Assembly: GCA_023386675.1 (NCBI GenBank) | Contig: JAEWJG010000262.1 | Coordinates: forward strand, 1-8,872 | Length of the DNA: 8,872 bases | Direction: 5' to 3' | Origin: Actinomycetes bacterium | GTDB lineage: Bacteria; Actinomycetota; Actinomycetes; Actinomycetales; Microbacteriaceae | In this document: piece after piece, positions 1 to 5,730 of the stretch | How positions within the stretch are numbered: the stretch's first letter is position 1 | Layout of the letters: each line of letters opens with the position of its first letter | Notes under the pieces: generated by a model | Told to the model about the DNA's origin: nothing | The model's database searches: none | Seen by the model: the letters and a program-made list of their open reading frames with translations, nothing else | Translations under genes and position numbers: made by a program

Positions 1-40
1 GCAACACGCCGTGCGGGACGCACGCCGTGCGGCGTGTTGC
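1..40 (-). terminator. GC-rich hairpin 3' of the SIP-domain gene, possible terminator
   Basis: Bases 1-10 are perfectly complementary to 31-40, and pairing continues inward with G-T wobbles through about 16/25. The interior also contains an 11-bp direct repeat (6-16 and 22-32, ACGCCGTGCGG) and a competing short hairpin (10-15 with 19-24). It starts 16 bases past the stop of the minus-strand SIP gene, where a terminator would be expected. There is no T-tract visible on either side inside the window, so a factor-independent terminator is only a possibility. The structure may continue beyond base 1. Confidence 0.45.
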
Positions 41-55
41 GTCAACTCGTTGGGG

Positions 56-496
56 TCAGCAGGGGGCGGAGACGGCAGCGGGGGCCATGCCGACGGTGTG
101 GAGGAGGTGGTCGCGCACCTCGCCGGCCAGCGTGAAGCCGCCGGTCACGATCGCGCGGGTCTCGCCCGGGCCGTCGCACAGCATCTCGTCGCACCACGCT
201 CGCACCGCGCGGGCGCCGGCGTCGCCGGGCGCACACCGTTCGCCGGTTCCCGGCCGGCCGCTGCGCTGCGAGCGGGACAGCCAGGTGACGGTCATCCGCA
301 TCGGCGTCGCCAGCGGGACGATCTGGGAGGCGTCGGCGACCTCCACGAACACCCGTCCGCGGGCACACAGCGGCAGCAGTGCGAGCTCCGCCTCCAGCTC
401 CGCCAGCGACGTCTCGTCGCCGACGACGAGGAACTGGACGCGGTCGTCCGCGTGCGCCGTCGAGGCGGTGTGGGTGGCGTGGTCGGGGCGGTACAT
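56..496 (-). CDS. Stand-alone SIP-domain (siderophore-interacting) protein
   Basis: This 146-residue cytoplasmic protein resembles the C-terminal half of siderophore-interacting proteins, the FAD-linked ferric-siderophore reductases that release iron from imported chelates. The recognisable part is the GDETSLAELEAEL stretch (residues 26-38), followed by the RVFVEVAD strand (48-55) and the VTWLSR segment (70-75). The N-terminal FAD-binding barrel of full-length family members (usually about 250-300 aa) is absent, so this is a single-domain form rather than an obvious truncation: it has its own promoter and iron box. I chose ATG at 496 because GGAAGG lies 4 nt upstream; an in-frame GTG at 508 would lie on the -10 element. 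Regulation by iron through a DtxR/IdeR-type repressor is strongly suggested by the adjacent palindrome. Without the flavin domain it probably cannot reduce iron alone; a partner or a binding role is inference. The family call is fairly sure, the exact role is not. Confidence 0.75.
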   Translation of the reverse strand: MYRPDHATHTASTAHADDRVQFLVVGDETSLAELEAELALLPLCARGRVFVEVADASQIVPLATPMRMTVTWLSRSQRSGRPGTGERCAPGDAGARAVRAWCDEMLCDGPGETRAIVTGGFTLAGEVRDHLLHTVGMAPAAVSAPC

Positions 497-506
497 CTCG
501 CCTTCC

Positions 507-512
507 ACTATA
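507..512 (-). promoter_or_regulatory. -10 element of the SIP-domain gene
   Basis: Read on the minus strand this is TATAGT, 5 of 6 to the TATAAT consensus, lying 10 nt upstream of the chosen ATG at 496. Its upstream bases overlap the iron box, so a bound repressor would block RNA polymerase. If transcription starts the usual 6-7 nt downstream, the leader would be only a few bases and the GGAAGG at 501-506 would not be transcribed, so the true start site could differ. Confidence 0.5.
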
Positions 513-528
513 GGTGAGCCTCACCTAA
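510..528. promoter_or_regulatory. DtxR/IdeR-type iron box
   Basis: The core 511-527 (TAGGTGAGCCTCACCTA) is an inverted repeat that is perfect around its central base. It closely fits the 19-bp actinobacterial DtxR/IdeR/DmdR1 operator pattern TTAGGTNAGNCTNACCTAA; over 510-528 the only departure from symmetry is at the outermost pair. It overlaps the -10 region of the minus-strand SIP gene, the classical position for iron-dependent repression. It also lies 48 bp upstream of the ligase start, ahead of that gene's probable promoter, so an effect on the ligase is possible but less likely. Confidence 0.85.
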
Positions 529-563
529 CCACCGCATCCCTTCCGGACGTCGGACGTTCGCGG

Positions 564-569
564 CATGAT
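564..569 (+). promoter_or_regulatory. Putative -10 of the DNA ligase gene (leaderless geometry)
   Basis: CATGAT, a NANNNT-type hexamer, ends 6 nt before the ATG at 576, so transcription would begin at or next to the start codon. The intervening CGGAGG abuts the ATG with no spacing and so would be a poor ribosome site in the normal sense. A weak TTCCGG at 541-546 sits 17 nt upstream. Confidence 0.4.
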
Positions 570-575
570 CGGAGG

Positions 576-1646
576 ATGCAGCCCTCCGCCTCCTCCCCCA
601 TCGCCCCGATGCTCGCGAAGGCGGTCCCCGCCGTGCCCGCTCCCGACAGCGTCGCCGGCGGCCTGAGCTTCGAGCCGAAGTGGGACGGCTTCCGCGCCAT
701 CGTCTACGCCGAGGACGCCGGCGACGGGACGATCGGCGACGTCCAGATCGGCAGCCGGGGCTCCAAGATGCTGACGCGCTACTTCCCGGAGCTGGTGGAC
801 GCGTTCCGCCGCATCCTCCCGGGCCCGTGCGTCCTCGACGGCGAGATCGTGGTGCCCACCGGCGAGCCCGGGAGGCAGCGGCTCGACTGGGAGGCGCTGT
901 CGCAGCGCATCCATCCCGCCGCCAGCCGGGTGAAGCTGCTGTCGGAGTCGACGCCGGCCACCTTCGTCGCCTTCGACCTGCTCGCGATCGGCGACGAGTC
1001 GTACGTCGACCGGCCGTTCGCCGACCGCCGCGCGGCGCTCGAGGAGTTCGCCGGCGACCTGCCCGCGCCGATCGAGCTGACCCGCACCACCACCGAGCAG
1101 GAGACCGCCCAGCGCTGGCTGGCCGAGTTCGAGGGCGCGGGGCTGGATGGCGTGGTCGCCAAGCCGCTCGCGGGCGCCTACGCGCCGAACAAGCGCACCA
1201 TGCTCAAGATCAAGCACCACCGGACGGCGGATGTGATCGCCCTCGGCTACCGCATCCACACCAGCGGCCGCGGGGTCGGCTCCCTGCTCGTCGGGCTGTA
1301 CGACGACAGCGGGCGGCTGCTCAACGTCGGCGGCGTCTCGGCGTTCACCGACGCGAAGCGGCTCGCGCTCATCGACGAGCTGGACCCCCTGGTCGAGCGC
1401 GATGAGAACGGCGAGGCCGTCACAGGCGAGACCGACCGCAGCCGCTTCTCCGGCAGCAAGGACGTCTCGTTCGTACGTCTGCGCCCCAAGCGGGTCCTGG
1501 AGGTGCGGTACGACCAGATGGAGGGGATGCGATTCCGCCACACCGCGCAGTTCGAGCGCTGGCGGCCCGACCGCGAGGCGCGCTCGTGCACCTTCGATCA
1601 GCTGGACCGCCCGATCGCCTACGACCTCGGAGACGTGCTGACCTGA
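576..1646 (+). CDS. ligC: ATP-dependent DNA ligase, LigC-like
   Basis: This 356-aa protein joins DNA nicks through an enzyme-AMP intermediate. All nucleotidyltransferase motifs are visible: motif I with the adenylated lysine K35 in EPKWDG, the GSRGSKML segment (59-66), motif III DGEIVV (88-93), FDLLAI (133-138), motif IV DGVVAK (191-196) and motif V KIK (211-213). An OB-fold follows from about residue 220 to the end. Size and order match mycobacterial LigC (about 360 aa) rather than LigB, which has an extra N-terminal domain, or LigD, which is fused to polymerase and nuclease domains. The open frame extends back to base 27, but that part is antisense to the SIP gene, and similarity begins only at IAPMLAK, so ATG 576 is the start. 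It converges on a LigD-type polymerase gene across 132 bp. In mycobacteria LigC works with Prim-PolC in base excision repair and can be a backup in end joining; the same pairing is inferred here. Confidence 0.9.
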   Translation: MQPSASSPIAPMLAKAVPAVPAPDSVAGGLSFEPKWDGFRAIVYAEDAGDGTIGDVQIGSRGSKMLTRYFPELVDAFRRILPGPCVLDGEIVVPTGEPGRQRLDWEALSQRIHPAASRVKLLSESTPATFVAFDLLAIGDESYVDRPFADRRAALEEFAGDLPAPIELTRTTTEQETAQRWLAEFEGAGLDGVVAKPLAGAYAPNKRTMLKIKHHRTADVIALGYRIHTSGRGVGSLLVGLYDDSGRLLNVGGVSAFTDAKRLALIDELDPLVERDENGEAVTGETDRSRFSGSKDVSFVRLRPKRVLEVRYDQMEGMRFRHTAQFERWRPDREARSCTFDQLDRPIAYDLGDVLT

Positions 1647-1675
1647 CGACTCCGCGCGCGCCGCACTCCCTCGTC

Positions 1676-1764
1676 CGCGTATCGGCGGAGGAGAGCGCGC
1701 ACATCTCCGACAGAAGGCAGTCCGGCTGGAGACTCGGACGGTGAACGGCCGAATCTCCGACGCA
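1676..1764 (-). repeat. 89-bp dispersed structured repeat, copy 1 (convergent gap)
   Basis: Read on the minus strand, this stretch aligns without gaps to 7889-7977 on the plus strand. By hand count 53 of 62 positions match in the core (1703-1764) and 18 of 27 in the remainder. TCGGAGAT boxes lie at 1703-1710 and 1753-1760, exactly 50 bp apart. The hairpin arms are 1749-1758 and 1728-1737 with an 11-nt loop; on the minus-strand RNA all ten pairs form (one U-G), whereas the plus-strand RNA has one A-C mismatch. It fills most of the 132-bp space between the stops of the ligase and polymerase genes, where it could also serve as a transcription barrier. No coding frame is evident. Confidence 0.8.
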
Positions 1765-1778
1765 AGCGAGCGCCTGAC

Positions 1779-2798
1779 CTACGCCTTCTTGGCGCGGCTC
1801 GGCTGCACGCGCGGCGGCTCCCCCGGCATCTTCGGGTAGTCGGGCGGGAACGGCAGCTCGCCGAGCCCGTCCGCCAGGTCGCGCTCCCACCAGCCGAGCA
1901 GTTCGTCGATGCGCCCCGGCGACTCCGCGAACGACTCCCACGGGTCGCCGACCGTCCGCAGCCGCTCCGGCATCGTCAGCACGGTGAACTGCTCCGGCGA
2001 GACCTGCTCGAGCTCGTCCCAGGTGATCGGCGCCGAGACGGAGGCGTGCGGCAGCGCCCGCGGGCTGTACGCCCCGGCCATGGTGCGGTCGCGGTTCGCC
2101 TGGTTGAAGTCGACGAAGATGCGTTCGCCGCGCTCTTCCTTCCACCACGCGGTGGTGACGCGGTCGGGCATCCGCCGCTCCAGCTCGCGGGCTGCGGCGA
2201 TGACCGCGTGCCGCACATCCAGGAACTCCCGCTCCGGAACGATCGGCGCGAACACGTGGAGGCCGCGGTTGCCCGAGGTCTTGATGAACGCGGTGAGCCC
2301 CGCCTCCTGGAGCACCGCGCGAAGCTCGATCGCGGCCGGGACCGCGTCGGCGAACCCGGTGCCGGGCTGCGGGTCGAGGTCGATGCGCAGCTGGTCGGGG
2401 TTGTCGGAGTCCTCGGCGCGCGACGGCCACGGGTGGAAGACGACCGTGTTCATCTGGGCGGCCCACACGGCGGCCGCCGGTTCGTCGATGACGAGCTGGG
2501 GATGCGACCGCGCGCTCGGGTAGACCACCGGCACCGAGCGGACGTAGTCGGGGGTGCCGCGCGGCGGGTTCTTCGAGAAGAACTGCTCGCCGTCGATCCC
2601 CTCCGGGAACCGCTGGAGCGACACCGGCCGGTCGCCGTTGGCGCGCACGAAGGCGTCGCCGACAGCGACGAGGTAGTTCGCGAGATCCAGTTTGGTGATG
2701 CCGGCCTCGGGGAAGATGACCCGGCCGGGGCTGGAGATGCGCACCTCCCGATCGCCGTGGGGCCCGGGAACCGTGAGGATGACCGCGTCGCCTGCCAT
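1779..2798 (-). CDS. LigD polymerase-domain / Prim-PolC-like archaeo-eukaryotic primase-polymerase
   Basis: This 339-aa enzyme belongs to the archaeo-eukaryotic primase superfamily, like the polymerase domain of bacterial LigD. It adds nucleotides, often ribonucleotides, to fill short DNA gaps. Visible family signatures are the VIFPEAGITKLDLANY entry (27-42), QRFPEGIDG and FFSKNPP (62-79), HPW (122-124), the catalytic D140-x-D142 in RIDLDP, KTSGNRGLHVF (173-183) and the third metal-ligand aspartate D230 in FVDFNQANRDRT. No ligase or phosphoesterase domain is attached, so it is the stand-alone form, similar in size to actinobacterial LigD-like/Prim-PolC proteins. ATG 2798 is preferred to an in-frame GTG at 2807, which would overlap the probable -10. 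The C-terminus ends in a short basic tail (SRAKKA). Its neighbours are a convergent ligase and a divergent nuclease-fold enzyme; no Ku gene is visible, so gap-filling in base excision repair is at least as likely as end joining. Confidence 0.9.
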   Translation of the reverse strand: MAGDAVILTVPGPHGDREVRISSPGRVIFPEAGITKLDLANYLVAVGDAFVRANGDRPVSLQRFPEGIDGEQFFSKNPPRGTPDYVRSVPVVYPSARSHPQLVIDEPAAAVWAAQMNTVVFHPWPSRAEDSDNPDQLRIDLDPQPGTGFADAVPAAIELRAVLQEAGLTAFIKTSGNRGLHVFAPIVPEREFLDVRHAVIAAARELERRMPDRVTTAWWKEERGERIFVDFNQANRDRTMAGAYSPRALPHASVSAPITWDELEQVSPEQFTVLTMPERLRTVGDPWESFAESPGRIDELLGWWERDLADGLGELPFPPDYPKMPGEPPRVQPSRAKKA

Positions 2799-2805
2799 GG
2801 CACCC

Positions 2806-2811
2806 ACCGTA
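2806..2811 (-). promoter_or_regulatory. Putative -10 of the primase-polymerase gene
   Basis: TACGGT on the minus strand (TANNNT) lies 7 nt before the ATG at 2798, again fitting leaderless transcription. I see no convincing -35 box. Chance occurrence of such a degenerate hexamer is possible. Confidence 0.35.
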
Positions 2812-2868
2812 CAGCCCGAACCGGCGGTGACCGTGATGTGAATTCCTTGTGGGATGTCGCCGCGCCGC

Positions 2869-2896
2869 TTGAGCGGACGGCGGCGTGGGACAGAAT
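2869..2896 (+). promoter_or_regulatory. Putative sigma70-type promoter of the EEP-family gene
   Basis: TTGAGC (2869-2874) and CAGAAT (2891-2896) are separated by 16 nt; each matches 4 of 6 consensus bases. The expected transcription start is near 2903, exactly where a strong hairpin begins. The hexamers are embedded in a GC-rich stretch with partial inverted symmetry (2865-2869 with 2872-2876), which could be an operator but may be compositional. Confidence 0.45.
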
Positions 2897-2903
2897 GGCA
2901 CCA

Positions 2904-2925
2904 GGGGCCGCATCCGTGCGGCCCT
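2904..2925 (+). other. Stable 5'-leader hairpin with UNCG-type loop
   Basis: Bases 2905-2912 (GGGCCGCA) pair perfectly with 2917-2924 around the 4-nt loop TCCG, and G2904-T2925 adds a wobble pair. In RNA the loop is UCCG, of the UNCG family of stable tetraloops, though closed here by A-U instead of the favoured C-G. It would start at the 5' end of the predicted transcript and ends 16 nt before the ATG at 2942. It has no following T-run, so it is not an ordinary terminator; a role in mRNA stability or translation is inference. Confidence 0.55.
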
Positions 2926-2941
2926 CCTACGTGATCTCGAG

Positions 2942-3628
2942 ATGAGGTGCATTCCCCTGAGGATCGTCAGTTACAACCTGCGCAAGCACGCCGCCAGCGG
3001 TGAGCTGGACGCCATCGCGCGCGACAACAAGGTCGATGTGCTGTGCCTGCAGGAGTGCGACAGCGAGGCGCTGCCGCAGCGCCTGGACCAGCTCGAACTG
3101 GCCGACACCACGCGCGCCAACCGGCTCGGACTCGCGGTCTACGTCCGCGACGACCGGTACGAGATCCTCCACTCGCAGGTCTTCGCCGTGCAGAAGTCGC
3201 TGCACGACCGCGTCCTCGCGCCCGCGAACGAGCGCCTGCTGGCCGTCCACCTGCGCGACCGCGACAACGGCGAGGACGTGCTGGTCGGCTCCTTCCACGC
3301 CGCCCCGCTGACCGCGCTCAACTCGCTGCGCCGCAAGCAGATCGCGGCCGCCCACGACGGGATGCGCTCCCTCTCCCCCGACACTCCTGCGGTCATGGTC
3401 GGCGACTTCAACTACCCGTGGTTCATCCGCGGGCTGGAGCGCCACCTGACGACCTCCGGCTACACGCTGAAGCGCACGACCGAGCCGACCTACCTGCGCT
3501 ACAAGTTCTTCTCCGGCTACTTCGACTTCGTCACCTCGACCGGCTTCGAGATCGAGCACGTCGACGTCCTCCCGGCCGGCGCGTCCGACCACCGGGCCAT
3601 CCGGCTGGATGCGGAGCTCGCGGCCTGA
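2942..3628 (+). CDS. Endonuclease/exonuclease/phosphatase (EEP) family protein
   Basis: This 228-aa protein has the DNase I / ExoIII / sphingomyelinase-type metal-dependent phosphodiesterase fold. Visible motifs are N12 in VSYNLR, E38 in LCLQEC (metal ligand), H119 in GSFHAAP, D155-x-N157 in VGDFN, and the C-terminal S215-D216-H217 with the catalytic histidine. No signal peptide or membrane segment is evident, so it should be cytoplasmic. ATG 2942 immediately precedes the conserved first strand; the frame extends upstream to a GTG at 2885, but that region holds the promoter and leader hairpin. Shine-Dalgarno similarity is weak. It is divergent from the primase-polymerase gene, 143 bp away. 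The family includes AP endonucleases, other nucleases and lipid or inositol phosphatases; the substrate cannot be read from the motifs. A repair role is suggested only by its neighbours. Confidence 0.85.
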   Translation: MRCIPLRIVSYNLRKHAASGELDAIARDNKVDVLCLQECDSEALPQRLDQLELADTTRANRLGLAVYVRDDRYEILHSQVFAVQKSLHDRVLAPANERLLAVHLRDRDNGEDVLVGSFHAAPLTALNSLRRKQIAAAHDGMRSLSPDTPAVMVGDFNYPWFIRGLERHLTTSGYTLKRTTEPTYLRYKFFSGYFDFVTSTGFEIEHVDVLPAGASDHRAIRLDAELAA

Positions 3629-3654
3629 TTGCGGCCACCCGGTCCGGTTGCTGA

Positions 3655-3660
3655 CAGGAT
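3655..3660 (+). promoter_or_regulatory. Putative -10 of the cysteine hydrolase gene
   Basis: CAGGAT ends 6 nt before the GTG start at 3667, with GAGAGG in between. The same hexamer and spacing recur in front of the Nudix gene at 7986. The gene could alternatively be read through from the EEP gene, whose stop is only 38 bp upstream and shows no clear terminator. Confidence 0.4.
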
Positions 3661-3666
3661 GAGAGG

Positions 3667-4209
3667 GTGACCGACACCGTCCCCTCCGTCCTGCTCGTGA
3701 TCGACCTGCAGAAGGGCGTGCTGCCCGGCTGCATCGACGTCGACGGCGTACTGGAGCGCTCCGCCGCACTCGTCGACCGCGCCCGCACCGCCGGCACCCC
3801 GGTCGTCTGGGTGCAGCACGAGTCGGACGGGATGGAGGAGGGCACCCCCGCCTTCGAGCTCGCCGACGGCCTGGTCCCGGCGCAGGGCGAGCCGCGCATC
3901 CTGAAGCACTACCGCGACGCGTTCGCGGACACCGAGCTGGACGAGGTGCTCGAGGGCCTCGACGTCGGCCGCCTCGTCATCGCCGGCGCGCAGACCGACT
4001 ACTGCATCCGCACCACGGCGCAGAGCGCAGCGGTCCGCGGCTTCGACGTCACGCTCGTCTCGGACGCGCACACCACGACCGACACGGAGTGGGACGGCGT
4101 CGAGATCAGCGCCCGGCAGATCGTCGCGCACACCAACCGCTACTTCGCCGGGCTCCGGTACCCGGGGCAGCTGTTCGCGGCGGAGCCCGCGGCCTCCGTC
4201 GCGCTCTGA
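3667..4209 (+). CDS. Isochorismatase-like cysteine hydrolase
   Basis: This 180-aa cytoplasmic enzyme belongs to the isochorismatase/nicotinamidase superfamily. The catalytic triad is visible: D13 in LVIDLQKG, K80 in RILKHYRDAF and C113 in AGAQTDYCIRTTA, the last preceded by the usual strand and non-prolyl turn region. A nicotinamidase metal site (D-x-H with a further H) is not evident, so a pyrazinamidase/nicotinamidase call is not supported. True isochorismatase activity is also unlikely to be deducible: no siderophore biosynthesis genes are near, and the iron-linked SIP gene is more than 3 kb away on the other strand. The start is a GTG at 3667, close to the first conserved strand. Family members hydrolyse varied amides or esters; the substrate is unknown. 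Confidence 0.88.
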   Translation: MTDTVPSVLLVIDLQKGVLPGCIDVDGVLERSAALVDRARTAGTPVVWVQHESDGMEEGTPAFELADGLVPAQGEPRILKHYRDAFADTELDEVLEGLDVGRLVIAGAQTDYCIRTTAQSAAVRGFDVTLVSDAHTTTDTEWDGVEISARQIVAHTNRYFAGLRYPGQLFAAEPAASVAL

Positions 4210-4210
4210 C

Positions 4211-4239
4211 GCGGCCTCGCGCCGCCGGAAGGCCCGGCG
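4211..4239 (+). terminator. Weak GC-rich hairpins after the cysteine hydrolase gene
   Basis: Two short hairpins follow the stop: GCGGC (4211-4215) with 4221-4225, and CGCCGG (4223-4228) with 4234-4239 around a 5-nt loop. They are mutually exclusive, and there is no T-run. They may help end transcription, but in DNA this GC-rich such pairs arise easily. Confidence 0.25.
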
Positions 4240-4245
4240 TACGGT
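4240..4245 (+). promoter_or_regulatory. Putative -10 upstream of the LMF-family gene
   Basis: TACGGT (TANNNT) places a start near 4252 and leaves a leader of about 23 nt that contains the ribosome site GAGGTGG at 4263-4269. No clear -35 is seen. Confidence 0.3.
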
Positions 4246-4274
4246 GAACTGCATCCGACGGCGAGGTGGTGTGG

Positions 4275-5729
4275 ATGGAGTTCCCCGCGTGGCTGACCGG
4301 GTGGCTGGCCGGCGGCGACTACACGATCGCCCGCGAGATCCTGGAGCGGGGTGTCGCGGCGATCTACCTCATCGCGTTCGTGTCGGCGGTCAACCAGTTC
4401 CCTGCGCTGCTCGGCGACAACGGCCTGCTGCCCGCGCGGCGCTTCCTGCGCCATCCCTACGCACAGAAGCAGCCGACGCTGTTCCGGTGGCGGTACTCCG
4501 ACCGGGTGCTGCGCGTGGTGGCGTGGACGGGCGCGGTGCTGTCGGCGCTGATCGTCGCCGGCGTCGTGCAGCTCGCCCCGACGTACGTGTTCGTCCCCGT
4601 CTTCCTGGTCGTGTGGTTCCTCTACCTCTCGATCGTGAACATCGGGCAGACGTTCTACGGGTTCGGGTGGGAGAGCCTGTTGTGCGAGGCGGGCTTCGTC
4701 GTCGCGTTCCTCGGCGCGTGGGACACGGCGCCGCCGATCACCATCGTGTTTTTCATCCGCTGGCTGGTGTTCCGGCTGGAGTTCGGCGCCGGGATGATCA
4801 AGATGCGCGGCGACCGGGTGTGGCGCGATCTGACCGCGCTTTACTACCACCACGAGACGCAGCCGATGCCGAACCCGTTCAGCCGGACCGCGCACCTGCT
4901 GCCGAAGTGGTGGCACCGGGTGGAGGTGCTGGGCAACCACTTCGCCCAGCTGGTCGTGCCGTGGTTCCTGTTCGCGCCACAGCCTGTCGCGAGCGTCGCC
5001 GCGGTCATCATGATCCTCACCCAGCTGTGGCTGGTGCTCACCGGCAACTTCGCATGGCTGAACTGGATCACCATCGTGCTGGCGTTCGCCGGGATCAGCG
5101 ACGGCGTCTGGTCATGGCTGCTCGGCGGGGCGCCGGTCGGCGGCTTCGGCGCGGACACGGTCCCGCTCTGGTACGCGGTGGTGGTGGTGGCCGCGACGCT
5201 GTTCCTCATCTGGCTGAGCTGGCCGCCCCTGCGGAACCTGTTCGCGCGCCGGCAGCTGATGAACGCGAGCTTCAACCGGTGGCATCTGGTCAACGCGTAC
5301 GGCGCGTTCGGCAGCGTGACCAGGGAGCGGTACGAAGTCGTGGTCGAGGGCACCGCCGACGACCCCTATGACCGGGATGCGGAGTGGCGCGAGTACGGGT
5401 TCAAGGGCAAGCCGGGCGACCCGCACCGTGTCCCGCGGCAGTTCGCTCCCTACCACCTGCGGCTCGACTGGCTGATGTGGTTCCTCGCGCTCGGGTCGCG
5501 CGACTCCCCGTGGTTCGAGGTGTTCCTGCTGCGGCTGCTGGAGGCCGACCGGCCGACCCTCAAGCTGTTGCGGTACGACCCGTTCGGCGGCGAGGCGCCC
5601 CGGGCGGTGCGCGCGCGGATGTTCCTCTACCGCTTCTCGACGCGCGCGGAGAAGCGCGCGACCGGCGATGTGTGGGTGCGGTCGGAGGTCGGCGACCTGG
5701 TGCCGCCGGTCAGCCTGCGCGGCGGCTGA
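4275..5729 (+). CDS. Lipase maturation factor (LMF)-family integral membrane protein
   Basis: This 484-aa protein matches the LMF1/LMF2 family, best known from animals as an ER membrane factor needed for folding of lipoprotein lipase. Family hallmarks visible here are NIGQTFYGFGWESLLCEAGF (122-141), the HHETQPMPNPFS loop (192-203), GNFAWLNWITIVLAF (257-271) and the C-terminal soluble domain with FAPYHLRLDWLMWFLAL (390-406), followed by a DPF and RARMFLYRF segment (435-454). Hydrophobic segments lie at about 27-46, 83-100, 103-122, 138-150, 157-170, 225-252, 258-283 and 298-315, so it sits in the cytoplasmic membrane. ATG 4275 has GAGGTGG five bases upstream; GTG codons at 4266 and 4269 overlap that site. 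The bacterial function is not established, and no lipase gene is in the window. It ends 1 nt from a convergent gene. Confidence 0.88.
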   Translation: MEFPAWLTGWLAGGDYTIAREILERGVAAIYLIAFVSAVNQFPALLGDNGLLPARRFLRHPYAQKQPTLFRWRYSDRVLRVVAWTGAVLSALIVAGVVQLAPTYVFVPVFLVVWFLYLSIVNIGQTFYGFGWESLLCEAGFVVAFLGAWDTAPPITIVFFIRWLVFRLEFGAGMIKMRGDRVWRDLTALYYHHETQPMPNPFSRTAHLLPKWWHRVEVLGNHFAQLVVPWFLFAPQPVASVAAVIMILTQLWLVLTGNFAWLNWITIVLAFAGISDGVWSWLLGGAPVGGFGADTVPLWYAVVVVAATLFLIWLSWPPLRNLFARRQLMNASFNRWHLVNAYGAFGSVTRERYEVVVEGTADDPYDRDAEWREYGFKGKPGDPHRVPRQFAPYHLRLDWLMWFLALGSRDSPWFEVFLLRLLEADRPTLKLLRYDPFGGEAPRAVRARMFLYRFSTRAEKRATGDVWVRSEVGDLVPPVSLRGG

Positions 5730-5730
5730 C

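Noticed and set aside
27..575. N-terminal extension of the ligase frame back to base 27
   Set aside because: The extension is antisense to the SIP gene, crosses the iron box, is low-complexity Ser/Ala/Arg and adds nothing seen in LigC proteins. High GC keeps such frames open.
525..1541. 338-aa minus-strand open frame opposite the ligase
   Set aside because: It is an antisense shadow of a gene with all catalytic motifs intact, with composition biased to Gly, Ala, Asp and Arg and no recognisable domain.
576..2798. A split or frameshifted LigD fusion (ligase plus polymerase)
   Set aside because: The two genes are on opposite strands and each is complete at both ends, so they are separate proteins and not a broken fusion.
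2858..2885. GC-rich imperfect palindrome over the -35 of the EEP gene, considered as an operator
   Set aside because: The arms are short (5 bp each) and asymmetrically spaced; in DNA of this composition such matches are expected by chance.
1420..2952. 510-aa minus-strand open frame overlapping the polymerase and ligase genes
   Set aside because: It is Arg/Ala/Gly-rich out-of-frame translation, runs through the true polymerase gene in another frame, and lacks any domain motif.
3667..4209. Nicotinamidase/pyrazinamidase or siderophore-pathway isochorismatase
   Set aside because: The catalytic triad fits the superfamily, but nicotinamidase metal ligands are not evident and no siderophore biosynthesis genes are adjacent.
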